Position numbers and translations under genes: made by a program
Notes under the pieces: model-generated
What the model saw: the letters and a program-made list of their open reading frames with translations, nothing else
Told to the model about the DNA's origin: nothing
Database searches by the model: none
Assembly (NCBI RefSeq): GCF_000716605.1
Contig: NZ_JNXE01000048.1
Span: 1 to 63,527 of the forward strand
Source of the DNA: Streptomyces sp. NRRL F-525
GTDB taxonomy: Bacteria; Actinomycetota; Actinomycetes; Streptomycetales; Streptomycetaceae
Reading direction: 5' to 3'
Length of the DNA: 63,527 bases
Part shown: positions 16,407-25,517 of the stretch, one piece after another
Layout of the letters: the number at the start of each line of letters is the position of its first letter
How positions within the stretch are numbered: the first letter of the stretch is position 1

Positions 16407-16578
16407 GGTCACTGAGGATACGGGCCGCCACTGACAGTCCTGTCCCTCAGGTCGCCCGCCCCGCCCGCCCGTTCGGGTCCGCCGAATGCACGTGCGCGTG
16501 GCTATGGACCTTTTGCCCGCCCGGTGCGACCGTGCTGCCCGCCTGACGGATGACGGCCTACGAAGGGCGGTACGGCGT

Positions 16579-17376
16579 ATGGCACGCGTACGGTACGGCG
16601 CACGGACCGAGGCGGAGATCGCCGCCGCACGCACGGCGAGCTCCAGGCTCCCCGACATCTGGTCCACCGGTGTGGTGGCGGTCTGGGAGAGCGACCCGGA
16701 CGCGGTCGCGGCGGTCCTGCCGCCGCCCCTCAAGCCCACCGGGCGGCCCCTGGTCCGGGTGAACATCAGCAAGGTCGAACTGACCGGATACCCCCTGGGC
16801 GCGGGCTCGTTGGCGGTCGCCGCCGCGCACGACGGCGTCGAGGGCTGGTACCCCCTGGTGATGCCGATGACCCACGAACGGGCCCTCATCGGCGGCCGCG
16901 AGGTCTTCGGGGAGCCCAAGAAACTCGGCGAGGTGACCGTCGAGCGCGTGGGCCTCGTCGTGCACGCGTCCCTCGCCCGGCACGGCATCGCCTTCGTCGA
17001 GGTCCGCGGCGCGATCAGCGAGGAACTGCCCCTCCTCGGACCGACGCAGAAGACCGACTTCTACTTCAAGTTCCTTCCCGCGGTGGACGGTTCGGGCTTC
17101 GACGCCGACCCCGTGCTCGTGCACTGCGTGCGCAACGAGAAGGTCCGCCGACTGGAACGCGTCACCGGGGACGTCGTCCTGCGCGAGTCCATGTACGACC
17201 CGGTAGCCGACCTCCCTGTACGCACCCTGGTGGACATCACCATCGGCGAGAAGACCAGCGACCAGCGCGGCAAGGTCGTCGAACGGGTCGACGCGCAAGC
17301 CCTGTTGCCGTACATCCACCAGCGCTACGACGACCCGCTCCAGATCCACGACGGGCCCCCTGAGGGGAGCGTCTGA
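16579..17376 (+). CDS. Acetoacetate decarboxylase family protein
   Basis: Protein of 265 aa from the ATG at 16579 (MARVRYGARTEAEIAAART). The family core is visible: VVAVWESDPDAVAAVLPPPL, MPMTHERALIGGREVFGEP and then KKLGEV. The second of these Lys residues lies where the Schiff-base Lys occurs in acetoacetate decarboxylase. Members decarboxylate beta-keto acids or catalyse aldol and dehydration chemistry. It opens a four-gene operon: its stop overlaps the next ATG by 1 bp. A ring-cleavage or beta-keto acid substrate is inferred from the operon, not shown. Confidence 0.87.
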   Translation: MARVRYGARTEAEIAAARTASSRLPDIWSTGVVAVWESDPDAVAAVLPPPLKPTGRPLVRVNISKVELTGYPLGAGSLAVAAAHDGVEGWYPLVMPMTHERALIGGREVFGEPKKLGEVTVERVGLVVHASLARHGIAFVEVRGAISEELPLLGPTQKTDFYFKFLPAVDGSGFDADPVLVHCVRNEKVRRLERVTGDVVLRESMYDPVADLPVRTLVDITIGEKTSDQRGKVVERVDAQALLPYIHQRYDDPLQIHDGPPEGSV

Positions 17377-18260
17377 TGGAGCTGACGGAGGGTCAGGTCG
17401 CCGTCGTCACCGGGGCGGCGAGCGGGATCGGGCTCGCGATGGCACGGCGGTTCGCAGCCGACGGGCTCAAGGTGGTCCTCGCCGACGTCGAACAGGGCGC
17501 CCTCGACAAGGCCGCCGCCGACCTGCGCGCCGACGGTGCCGACGTGCACGCGTGCGTAGTTGACGTCGGCGTACGCCAACAGGTCCTGGATCTCGCCGAG
17601 TCGGCCTACGACACGTACGGCGCCGTCCACGTGCTGTGCAACAACGCCGGGGTCGGCTCCGGCGCCGAGGGCCGGATGTGGGAGCACGAACCCAACGACT
17701 GGCAGTGGGCGTTCGCCGTCAACGTGTGGGGCGTCTTCCACGGCATCCAGGCGTTCGTCCCAAGGATGATCAAGTCCGGTCAACCCGGTCATGTCGTCAA
17801 CACGTCCTCCGGGGACGGCGGTATCGCCCCGCTGCCCACCGCCTCCGTGTACGCCGTCACCAAGGCGGCCGTCGTGACGATGACCGAGTCCCTGTACGCC
17901 CACTTGAAGGCGGAGCACGCGCGCGTGGGCGCCTCGGTGCTGTTCCCGGGGCCGCACATGCTGCGCACGGGGTTGTGGGAGTCGCACCGCAACCGGCCCG
18001 ACCGGTACGCGAAGGAGCGCCCCCGTAGAACGCCGTACCGCAGTCTCGACCAGTGGGAGACCGCGATGAAGGCGGCGGGCAAGGAGGTCGCCTTCACGCC
18101 GGTGGAAGAGGTCGCCGACCTCGTCGTGGACGGCATCCGCGCGGACCGCTTCTGGCTGCTGCCGGAGAGCGAGCACAGTGACGCGCAGATCCGGGCACGG
18201 GCTGACTCGATGCTCGACCGGGCGAACCCGTCGTACCTAGAGAGCTTCATCCTGGACTGA
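17376..18260 (+). CDS. SDR family NAD(P)-dependent oxidoreductase
   Basis: Protein of 294 aa. The cofactor motif is TGAASGIG, followed by LCNNAGVG and the catalytic set S-x-Y-x3-K in NTSSGDGGIAPLPTASVYAV, with TKAAV after it. The C-terminal extension includes FPGPHMLRTGLWESHRNR. It is sandwiched between the decarboxylase-family gene (1-bp overlap) and the first amidohydrolase (10-bp gap), so it should act on the same substrate as a dehydrogenase or reductase. Confidence 0.9.
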   Translation: MELTEGQVAVVTGAASGIGLAMARRFAADGLKVVLADVEQGALDKAAADLRADGADVHACVVDVGVRQQVLDLAESAYDTYGAVHVLCNNAGVGSGAEGRMWEHEPNDWQWAFAVNVWGVFHGIQAFVPRMIKSGQPGHVVNTSSGDGGIAPLPTASVYAVTKAAVVTMTESLYAHLKAEHARVGASVLFPGPHMLRTGLWESHRNRPDRYAKERPRRTPYRSLDQWETAMKAAGKEVAFTPVEEVADLVVDGIRADRFWLLPESEHSDAQIRARADSMLDRANPSYLESFILD

Positions 18261-18270
18261 GGGGGCTGTT

Positions 18271-19554
18271 GTGACCGACCAGGAGCCGTACCTGATCATC
18301 TCCTCCGACTGCCACGCCGGGCTGCCCACCGAGGAGTACCGGCCCTATCTGGACGCCCGGTTCCACCGGGACTTCGACGAGTTCCTCGCCGGACGCGACC
18401 GGCGCCGCGAGGAGATGACCCGGCTCGGCATCCGTAACGAGGCGTTCGCGGCGAAGTGGTTCCAGGACAACGAGGAGGGCCTGCGCGGGGGTTGGGACAC
18501 CGCGCAGCGCCTCAAGGAGCTGGACGGGGACGGGGTGGCCGCCGAGGTGGTCTTCCCGGACGCGGATGCCGTGGACAGCCAGACGGCCGCGCCCTTCGGA
18601 GTCGGCCTTGGTCTCTCCGGGGACCAGGACCCGGAGTTGGGCATGGCGGGCGCCCAGGCCCACAACCGCTGGCTCGCCGACTTCGTCTCCGAGAACCCCG
18701 AACGGCATTGCGGAGTCGCCCTGTTGCCCGTGACGGCTCCTACGGAGAAGGTCGTCGCGGAGATCCACCGCGCCAAGGAGTCGGGCCTCGGCGCCCTGAT
18801 GATCCCCTCCATGTGGGTCGACAAGGAGCCCTACCACGACCGGCGTTACGACCCCGTGTGGGCGGCCGCCGCCGAGTGCGGAATGCCCGTGCTTACGCAC
18901 TCCGGGGCGGCCCCTCGCCACGAGTACGGCGACCATCTGGGCATCTATGTGAGCGAGGTGACCTGGTGGCCCGCCCGGCCGCTCTGGTTCCTGCTCTGGT
19001 CCGGGGTCTTCGAACGTCACCCGGGTCTCAAGTTCGGTGTGGCGGAGTCGGGTTGCTGGTGGCTGCCGAACCAGCTGTGGTTCATGGACCGCCTCTACCT
19101 GGGTGCCCACGGCGGCAAGAAGCTGTCGCCGTTCGCGGAGTTGAAGCGGCCGCCGAGCGAGTACCTCGACCGGCAGGTCTTCATCTGCGCCACCAACACC
19201 AAGCGCCGTGAACTGGCCCAGCGCTACGAGATCGGCGTCGACAACATCCTCTGGGGCAGCGACTTCCCGCACCCCGAGGGCACGTGGCCCGACACGCGCG
19301 CGTGGCTGAAGCGCACCTTCCACGACATCCCGGTGGACGAGACCCGCCGCATGCTGGGCCTGGCGGCGGCGGACGCGTTCGGCTTCGACGTGGCGGCCCT
19401 GGAGCCCCTGGCCCGCCGGATCGGCCCGACCCCCGCCGAACTCGGCCAGCAGGACGACCAGGAGGCCGTGACGGCGTCCTGGGCGCGCTCGCGTGAGGTG
19501 GGGCGGCACTGGCTGACCAACCACGACTTCCCGGTCCTGGGGGCGACGCCATGA
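18271..19554 (+). CDS. Amidohydrolase-2 family protein (first paralogue)
   Basis: Protein of 427 aa from GTG 18271. The TIM-barrel metal-site landmarks are ISSDCHAG at the first strand, HNRWLADFVSENPERHCGVA, MPVLTHSG with the central His, and the final Asp in NILWGSDFPHPEGTW. The first motif is D-C-H rather than the classical H-x-H, as in many amidohydrolase-2 hydrolases and decarboxylases. It is close kin to the next gene and overlaps it by 4 bp. The family includes ring-cleavage product hydrolases and non-oxidative decarboxylases. Confidence 0.88.
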   Translation: MTDQEPYLIISSDCHAGLPTEEYRPYLDARFHRDFDEFLAGRDRRREEMTRLGIRNEAFAAKWFQDNEEGLRGGWDTAQRLKELDGDGVAAEVVFPDADAVDSQTAAPFGVGLGLSGDQDPELGMAGAQAHNRWLADFVSENPERHCGVALLPVTAPTEKVVAEIHRAKESGLGALMIPSMWVDKEPYHDRRYDPVWAAAAECGMPVLTHSGAAPRHEYGDHLGIYVSEVTWWPARPLWFLLWSGVFERHPGLKFGVAESGCWWLPNQLWFMDRLYLGAHGGKKLSPFAELKRPPSEYLDRQVFICATNTKRRELAQRYEIGVDNILWGSDFPHPEGTWPDTRAWLKRTFHDIPVDETRRMLGLAAADAFGFDVAALEPLARRIGPTPAELGQQDDQEAVTASWARSREVGRHWLTNHDFPVLGATP

Positions 19555-20798
19555 GCTCCATGAAGGCCACGAGTGAGGACCGGTACACGGTCATCTCCGC
19601 GGACTGCCACGCGGGCGCCGATCTCCTGGACTACCGGCCCTACTTGGAGCAGCGGTACCACGACGAGTTCGACGCGTGGGCGGCCACGTACGTCAACCCG
19701 TACGAGGACCTGGTCGCCGACACGGCCGACAAGAACTGGAACTCCGGGCGGCGGATCGCGGAGCTGGAGGAGGACGGGATCGTCGCGGAGGTCGTCTTCC
19801 CGAACACCATCCCGCCGTTCTTCCCGTCCGGCTCCCTGATGGCCCCCGCGCCCACGGCCGAGGAGTTCCGGCGCCGCTGGGCCGGCCTGCGCACCCACAA
19901 CCGCTGGCTGGCGGACTTCTGCGCGGCCGCGCCGGGCCGGCGGGCGGGTGTCTTCCAGATCCTCCTCAACGACGTCCAGGAGGCCGTCCAGGAGATCCGG
20001 TGGGCGGTCGGGGCGGGCCTCCGGGGCGGGTTGCTGCTGCCCGGCACCCCGCCGGGCTCGGGGCTGCCCGAGCTGTACTCGGCGACGTACGACCCGATCT
20101 GGGCCGTGTGCGCGGAACTCGGCGTGCCCGTCAACCACCACGCGGGCTCGGCCTCCCCGCCCCTGGGCGACGAACCGGCCGCCCGCGCGGTGTACATGGT
20201 CGAGACGACCTGGTTCTCGCACCGCGCCCTGTGGCACCTGATCTTCGGCGGCGCGTTCCGCCGTCACCCGGACCTGAGACTGGTCCTCACCGAGCAGGGC
20301 TCCGGCTGGATACCCGGGGTGCTCGACATGCTGGACTACTACCACGGGCGCCTGGTCGCGGCGGCCACGAAGGCATCGACCGCGGAGTCCAAGTTCGGCG
20401 CGGGGCTCGCCACTTCGATGGGCAAGGGTCCCTCGGAGGTATGGCGCGACAACTGCTTCGTGGGCGCCAGTTTCATGCGCCCCCACGAGGTGCCCCTGCG
20501 CGAGCGCATCGGCATCGAGAAGATCATGTGGGGGAGCGACTACCCGCACGACGAGGGGACGTACCCGTACTCCAGGGAGGGCCTCCGCTTCGCCTTCGCG
20601 CGCGTGCCGCGCGACGAGGTCGCCGCCATGCTCGGCGGCAACGCGGCTCGCGTCTACGGCTTCGACCTCGACACCCTGGACCCGATCGCGGCGAAGGTAG
20701 GTCCCCTGGTGAGCGAGATCGCGGAGCCCCTCGCCGAACCGCCGGCGGGCGCGACGAGCCCGGTGTTCGCACGGGGAGCGTCGGTACGGGTGTGGTGA
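19551..20798 (+). CDS. Amidohydrolase-2 family protein (second paralogue)
   Basis: Protein of 415 aa. It matches the first paralogue throughout: ISADCHAGADLLDYRPYLEQ, HNRWLADFCAAAPGRRAGVF, VPVNHHAG at the central metal His, and KIMWGSDYPHDEGTYPYS with the last Asp. Two paralogues with different outer loops in one operon suggest either a heteromer or two successive hydrolytic or decarboxylating steps. It is the last coupled gene of the operon. The transporter gene begins 25 bp later. Confidence 0.88.
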   Translation: MSSMKATSEDRYTVISADCHAGADLLDYRPYLEQRYHDEFDAWAATYVNPYEDLVADTADKNWNSGRRIAELEEDGIVAEVVFPNTIPPFFPSGSLMAPAPTAEEFRRRWAGLRTHNRWLADFCAAAPGRRAGVFQILLNDVQEAVQEIRWAVGAGLRGGLLLPGTPPGSGLPELYSATYDPIWAVCAELGVPVNHHAGSASPPLGDEPAARAVYMVETTWFSHRALWHLIFGGAFRRHPDLRLVLTEQGSGWIPGVLDMLDYYHGRLVAAATKASTAESKFGAGLATSMGKGPSEVWRDNCFVGASFMRPHEVPLRERIGIEKIMWGSDYPHDEGTYPYSREGLRFAFARVPRDEVAAMLGGNAARVYGFDLDTLDPIAAKVGPLVSEIAEPLAEPPAGATSPVFARGASVRVW

Positions 20799-20823
20799 GG
20801 GCGGGGGTGCGATCCTTCGCGGT

Positions 20824-21558
20824 GTGACGGAACCGACCAACGACGAGGCCCACGGCGAGAACCATGACGAGGCCCATGACGGCTCCCTGGGCTCGCGGCT
20901 GAACTGGCTGCGGGCCGCGGTCCTGGGAGCCAACGACGGCATCGTGTCCACCGCCGGTCTCGTCGTCGGCGTCGCGGGTGCCACGGACGACCGCTCGGCC
21001 CTGCTGACGGCAGGCCTCGCGGGCCTCCTCGCCGGCTCCATGTCGATGGCGGCGGGGGAGTACGTGTCCGTCTCCACCCAGCGCGACTCGGAGAAGGCCG
21101 CCCTGGCCCTGGAGAAGCGCGAGCTGAAGGAGCAACCGGAGGCGGAACTGGAGGAGTTGACCGAGCTCCTCCAGGACCGGGGCCTGACCCGTGAGGTGGC
21201 CATGGAGGCGGCGGCCCAGCTCACGGAACGCGACGCGCTGCGTGCCCACGCGCGCGTGGAGCTCAACATCGACCCCGACGACCTCACCAACCCCTGGCAC
21301 GCGGCCTGGGCGAGCTTCCTGTCCTTCACGGTCGGCGCCCTGCTGCCCCTCCTGGCGATCGTCCTGCCCCCGGCCGACTGGCGGCTCAGCGTCACCGTGG
21401 TGTCGTCCCTGGCCGCGCTGGTCCTGACGGGCTGGAGCAGCGCCCGGCTCGGAACGGCGGACACGAGACCGGCGATGCTGCGGAACGTGGCGGGCGGGGC
21501 GCTGGCGATGGGGGTCACCTATGCGGCGGGCGCGTTGCTGGGGGCGGCCGGGGTGTAG
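20824..21558 (+). CDS. VIT1/CCC1 family iron/manganese transporter
   Basis: Protein of 244 aa from GTG 20824. A His-rich acidic N-terminus (DEAHGENHDEAHDG) may bind metal. The first helix carries the family signature LRAAVLGANDGIVSTAGLVV, followed by LLAGSMSMAAGEYVSVSTQR. A cytoplasmic helical pair (LEKRELKEQPEAELEEL) and three more helices near the end follow. VIT1/CCC1 proteins export or sequester iron or manganese. It lies 25 bp after the amidohydrolase operon and may be co-transcribed, though a functional link is not evident. Confidence 0.9.
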   Translation: MTEPTNDEAHGENHDEAHDGSLGSRLNWLRAAVLGANDGIVSTAGLVVGVAGATDDRSALLTAGLAGLLAGSMSMAAGEYVSVSTQRDSEKAALALEKRELKEQPEAELEELTELLQDRGLTREVAMEAAAQLTERDALRAHARVELNIDPDDLTNPWHAAWASFLSFTVGALLPLLAIVLPPADWRLSVTVVSSLAALVLTGWSSARLGTADTRPAMLRNVAGGALAMGVTYAAGALLGAAGV

Positions 21559-21587
21559 TGACCCACAGCCGGGACACAGCGGGCCTA

Positions 21588-21604
21588 TTGGCGGAGATCG
21601 CCAA
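21588..21604 (+). terminator. Short inverted repeat after the VIT1 gene
   Basis: TTGGCG (21588-21593) and CGCCAA (21599-21604) form a 6-bp stem with a 5-nt loop, 30 bp after the stop. It is weak alone. Confidence 0.3.
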
Positions 21605-21683
21605 CAAGCAAGCGCGTACCCCCGGTAATACTTGTCGGTAACAACGTCTAGTCGCGGCCGACCAGCGGTCCTACGGTTCACCC

Positions 21684-22562
21684 ATGCCGAACCTGCCCGA
21701 TGCCGTGCTCTGGTCGATACCCGCCTTCGTGCTGCTCACCGTGATCGAGATGATCAGCGTGCGCGTCCATCCCGACGAGGACGCGGCGGGCTACGAGACG
21801 AAGGACGCCGTCACCAGCGTCGGCATGGGGCTCGGGAGCCTCGTCTTCGACTTCCTCTGGAAGATCCCGATCGTCGCGGTCTACACGGCGATCTACGAAC
21901 TCACCCCGCTGCGCGTGCCCGTCCTGTGGTGGACGATCCCGCTGATGCTGCTCGGGCAGGACTTCTTCTACTACTGGTCCCACCGCGGCCACCACGTCAT
22001 CCGCATCCTGTGGGCCTGCCACGTCGTCCACCACTCCAGCCGCAGGTTCAACCTCACCACGGCCCTGCGCCAGCCCTGGACGACCCTCACGGTGTGGCCG
22101 TTCTACGTCCCGCTCATCGCCCTGGGCGTGCATCCCGCCGCCCTGGCCTTCTGCTCCTCGGCGAACCTCGTCTACCAGTTCTGGATCCACACCGAGCGGA
22201 TCGACCGGATGCCCCGCTGGTTCGAATTCGTCTTCAACACTCCCTCCCACCACCGGGTCCACCACGCCTCCCAGGGCGGCTACCTGGACCGCAACTTCGG
22301 CGGCATCCTCATCGTCTGGGACCGGCTCTTCGGGTCCTTCGTGCCGGAGGTTGAGCGCCCTGTCTATGGGTTGACGAAGAACATCAACACGTTCAACCCG
22401 ATCAAGGTGGCCACCCATGAGTACGTCGCCATCGCCAAGGACCTGAAGGCGGCGACCAGTTGGCGCGAGCGCGCGGGACGCGTGTTCCGGGGACCGGGCT
22501 GGCAGCCGGTGCCCGTCCCGGAGCGGAACGTCCCGGCCGCCGAGGAGACCGCGGCCGCGTGA
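21684..22562 (+). CDS. Sterol desaturase/fatty acid hydroxylase superfamily protein
   Basis: Protein of 292 aa from the ATG at 21684. It has several hydrophobic helices and the eight-His di-iron clusters of the superfamily: YYWSHRGHHVIRILWACHVV, with HHSS next, and TPSHHRVHHASQGGYLDRNF. It should be an integral membrane oxygenase or hydroxylase acting on a lipid or terpenoid. The substrate is unknown. Its stop overlaps the GTG of the following YhhN gene, so the two are coupled. Confidence 0.9.
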   Translation: MPNLPDAVLWSIPAFVLLTVIEMISVRVHPDEDAAGYETKDAVTSVGMGLGSLVFDFLWKIPIVAVYTAIYELTPLRVPVLWWTIPLMLLGQDFFYYWSHRGHHVIRILWACHVVHHSSRRFNLTTALRQPWTTLTVWPFYVPLIALGVHPAALAFCSSANLVYQFWIHTERIDRMPRWFEFVFNTPSHHRVHHASQGGYLDRNFGGILIVWDRLFGSFVPEVERPVYGLTKNINTFNPIKVATHEYVAIAKDLKAATSWRERAGRVFRGPGWQPVPVPERNVPAAEETAAA

Positions 22563-23266
22563 ACCCACGTACCGCCCACCCGGCCGTCTCGCGCGCGCTC
22601 CTGACCGTCTTCGGACTGGCAGCCCTCCTGGACCTGCTCTCGCTCGCCGTCGGCTACGACCCCGGCCACACCGTCACCAAGCCCCTCCTGATGCCGCTGC
22701 TCGCCGCGTACGCCGCCCTGCGCGGCGCACCCCGGCTCCTCGTCGCCGCGCTCCTCTTCGGCTGGGGCGGCGACACCCTGCTGCTCTCCGACGCCGACCC
22801 CGCCTTCCTCGCCGGCATGGCCTGCTTCGCGGCGGGCCACCTCTGCTACCTCGCCCTCTTCAGGGCGTACGGCGGCCTGAACAGTGTTCCACGCGTGCGT
22901 GCCGGTCTTCTCGCCCTCGGGTATGCCGCCGCGCTGGCCGTCACCGTCACGCTGCTGTGGCCGGATCTCCCGGCGGACCTGCGCGTCCCCGTGGCCGGCT
23001 ACAGCGCGCTCCTGACGGCCATGGCCTGCGCGGCGGCCACCCGGCTCGGCCTCGTCGCCGGGCTCGGCGGGGCGCTCTTCATGGTCTCCGACACCCTCAT
23101 CGCGACCGGGGTCGCCGACTGGCCGCAGCCGCCCAGGCCCGACTTCTGGATCATGCTGACGTACGTCGCGGCACAGTTCCTGCTGGTCCAGGGCGTGCTC
23201 GGCACCCTCGCCGAGCGCCGCGCACCGGCGGCGGCGTACCGTGAAGTGCGCTCGACCACCCCCTGA
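22559..23266 (+). CDS. YhhN family lysoplasmalogenase-like membrane protein
   Basis: Protein of 235 aa from GTG 22559, overlapping the desaturase stop by 4 bp. It is almost entirely hydrophobic, with about eight helices. Family hallmarks are VTKPLLMPLLAAYA, LLFGWGGDTLLL with its Asp, FAAGHLCYLALF with a His, and FMVSDTLIATGVA. The eukaryotic TMEM86 relatives cleave the vinyl ether of lysoplasmalogens. Coupling to a membrane lipid hydroxylase suggests lipid remodelling, which is inference. Confidence 0.85.
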   Translation: MNPRTAHPAVSRALLTVFGLAALLDLLSLAVGYDPGHTVTKPLLMPLLAAYAALRGAPRLLVAALLFGWGGDTLLLSDADPAFLAGMACFAAGHLCYLALFRAYGGLNSVPRVRAGLLALGYAAALAVTVTLLWPDLPADLRVPVAGYSALLTAMACAAATRLGLVAGLGGALFMVSDTLIATGVADWPQPPRPDFWIMLTYVAAQFLLVQGVLGTLAERRAPAAAYREVRSTTP

Positions 23267-23303
23267 GCGCACCAGCACACCAGCGACGAGAAGGACCCTC
23301 GCC

Positions 23304-24350
23304 ATGCGCGCCACCACCATCCACGCCCCGTTCGACATGCGCGTGGAGGACGTGCCCGAGCCCCTGGTCCAGCTGCCCACCGACGCCGTCGTCCGGGTGC
23401 TGCGCGCCTGTATCTGCGGCAGCGACCTGTGGGCGTACCGCGGCGAGTCGGCCCGGCAGCCCGGGCAGCGCATCGGACACGAGTTCCTCGGGATCGTGGA
23501 GGAGACCGGCTCCGAGGTGAGCGGCGTCAGGACCGGCGATCTCGTGGTCGCGCCCTTCGTGTGGTCCGACGGCGTCTGCGACTACTGCCGCGAAGGTCTC
23601 ACCACGTCCTGCGTGCACGGCGGCTTCTGGGGCGCCGTGGGCTACGACGGCGGCCAGGGCGAGGCCGTACGTGTGCCCTTCGCCGACGGCACCCTCGTAC
23701 GGCTGCCGAAGGAGGCGGCCTCCGACGACCATCTGCTGTCCGCGTTGCTGACCCTGTCGGACGTCATGGGCACCGGCCACCATGCCGCTCTCGGCGCGGG
23801 CGTCCGCAAGGGCGCCACCGTCGCCGTCGTGGGCGACGGAGCGGTCGGCCTGTGCGCCGTGCTCGCCGCCAAGCGCCTCGGCGCCGAGCGGATCATCGCG
23901 CTCGGCCGCCACGAGATGCGCACGGACATCGCCCGCCGTTTCGGGGCCACCGACGTCGTCGCCGCACGCGGTGAGGACGCCGTCGCGGCCGTCCGCGAAC
24001 TCACCCGCGGCCAGGGCGCGCACGCCGTCGTCGAGGCCGTAGGCACCGAGCAGTCCATGCGGACGGCCGTCGGCATCGCGCGCGACGGCGGCGCGATCGG
24101 CTTCGTCGGCGTGCCGCACGGCAGCGGCACCGGACTCGACCTCGGGGTCATGTTCGACCGGAACGTCGCGCTGCGCGGCGGGGTCGCGCCGGTCCGCACG
24201 TACATCCCGGAGCTGCTGCCCGACATCCTGGACGGCACCATCGACCCCTCGCCCGTCTTCGACCTGACGGTCGGCCTGGAGGGCGTGCCCGACGGCTACA
24301 AGGCGATGGACGAGCGCACGGCCCTGAAGGTCCTGGTCACGAACGGTTGA
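23304..24350 (+). CDS. Zinc-dependent alcohol dehydrogenase (MDR family)
   Basis: Protein of 348 aa from the ATG at 23304, with GAGAAGGA upstream. The catalytic zinc site is ACICGSDLWAYRG and GQRIGHEFLGIVEETG. The structural-zinc lobe is partial, with Cys residues in SDGVCDYCREGLTTSCVH. The Rossmann motif is AVVGDGAVGLCAVLAAKRLG. The C-terminal part (GVPDGYKAMDERTALKVLV) is typical of medium-chain dehydrogenases. The substrate is unknown. Confidence 0.9.
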   Translation: MRATTIHAPFDMRVEDVPEPLVQLPTDAVVRVLRACICGSDLWAYRGESARQPGQRIGHEFLGIVEETGSEVSGVRTGDLVVAPFVWSDGVCDYCREGLTTSCVHGGFWGAVGYDGGQGEAVRVPFADGTLVRLPKEAASDDHLLSALLTLSDVMGTGHHAALGAGVRKGATVAVVGDGAVGLCAVLAAKRLGAERIIALGRHEMRTDIARRFGATDVVAARGEDAVAAVRELTRGQGAHAVVEAVGTEQSMRTAVGIARDGGAIGFVGVPHGSGTGLDLGVMFDRNVALRGGVAPVRTYIPELLPDILDGTIDPSPVFDLTVGLEGVPDGYKAMDERTALKVLVTNG

Positions 24351-24364
24351 TCAACTATTGACGG

Positions 24365-24389
24365 CGGACATTGACTGGTCGGATGTCCG
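24365..24389. terminator. Hairpin between convergent genes
   Basis: CGGACAT (24365-24371) pairs with ATGTCCG (24383-24389). It lies in the 56-bp gap between the alcohol dehydrogenase and CopD-like gene ends. Each gene ends inside a GGTTGATCAA sequence (24346 and 24401), itself palindromic, so a longer outer stem is possible. It is probably bidirectional. Confidence 0.55.
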
Positions 24390-24406
24390 GTTGAGCGACT
24401 GGTTGA

Positions 24407-25417
24407 TCAATGCCAGCGGATCGGCACCGGCAAGGCCGTCAACAGTCCGGAGACCATGACCACCACCCCCAGGGCGACGACCTCGGCCCGCGCGGGTGAG
24501 CAGGCGGTCAGCGGATCGGCGGCCCGCCGCAGCCGGGACCGCGCCCACAGCGCGAGGACGGCGACGGCGGCGACGAGGATCACCTTGGCAAGCAGGGTGC
24601 GCCCGTACGCCGTCGTCGTCAGCTGGTCCAGGATCGTGCCGGCCGGCATCCGGCGCAGCGAACTCCACACACCCGTGGCGGTGATCGCGGCGAGCAGTAC
24701 GGCCGCCACGCGCGCGTAGAGCCCCAACAGCGCGGCCCCCGCCTCGGTACCGCGCCACCGCCGCAACGTCCGCAGCACGTGCAGCAGACCGCCCACCCAC
24801 AGTGCCGCGCACGTCAGGTGCACGAGGGTCAGTTCGGAGCCGACCAGGGGGCTGTGCTCGCTCGCCGGGTGCACGCGCAGCGCCTCCGCGACGACCACGG
24901 CGGCCAGGGGCCACACTTGGAGGCCGGGCCTGCGCGACCGGGCGCACAGGGCCGCCACGGCGAACGCGTTGACCTCCAGGAGCGCCAACTTGCCGTCCCG
25001 GGACTGGTAGAGGCCGCCGACGTCGATCTGGGCGAGGCTGCGCGGCACCAGGTTGCCCGTCGCCACGACCGACGCGAGCCCCAGCGCGGCGACGAAACCG
25101 GCACCGGCCGCGTACGGGGCCCAGCTGCGGGGGCCGTTCGGGGGAGCGCCGGGCACGGTACGCGCCAGCCGGTTCACGAACAGCTCACCCAGGGGGACGC
25201 ACAGCGCGCCGAACAGCACCGCCCGCAGCAGCGCGATGCCGCCGACCCCGGGAGCGGCGGCCTCCCCGGTGTCGTGCAGCGCGGCGGACGGGCCGAGCAG
25301 GGGTATCAGCGCGGCGAGCACCACCAGGGCCAGTACGGCGACGGCCCGACGCGTACCGGGGCGCCGCCCGGAGCCGCTCGTGCCGGCCACTTCGACAGTC
25401 GGTCGTATCAAGGTCAC
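24407..25417 (-). CDS. CopD domain copper-resistance-type membrane protein
   Basis: Protein of 336 aa from the GTG complementing 25415-25417. It has about eight transmembrane helices (for example RAVAVLALVVLAALIPLLGP). The CopD core includes VHLTCAALWVGGLLHVLRTL, with a membrane His, then AGTILDQLTTTAYGRTLLAK and VILVAAVAVLALWARSRL. CopD-type proteins act in copper uptake or periplasmic copper handling. The usual CopC partner domain is missing here and no copper gene adjoins it. It ends PVPIRWH. Confidence 0.85.
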   Translation of the reverse strand: MTLIRPTVEVAGTSGSGRRPGTRRAVAVLALVVLAALIPLLGPSAALHDTGEAAAPGVGGIALLRAVLFGALCVPLGELFVNRLARTVPGAPPNGPRSWAPYAAGAGFVAALGLASVVATGNLVPRSLAQIDVGGLYQSRDGKLALLEVNAFAVAALCARSRRPGLQVWPLAAVVVAEALRVHPASEHSPLVGSELTLVHLTCAALWVGGLLHVLRTLRRWRGTEAGAALLGLYARVAAVLLAAITATGVWSSLRRMPAGTILDQLTTTAYGRTLLAKVILVAAVAVLALWARSRLRRAADPLTACSPARAEVVALGVVVMVSGLLTALPVPIRWH

Positions 25418-25517
25418 CCCAAGATCTTCACCAGCCGCCACAGAACCGGGCAAGTGCAACAAAACGACCGGCGGAACGGCATTCCGCTCATAGGTACGTT
25501 TCCGCCCGACCTCCGCA

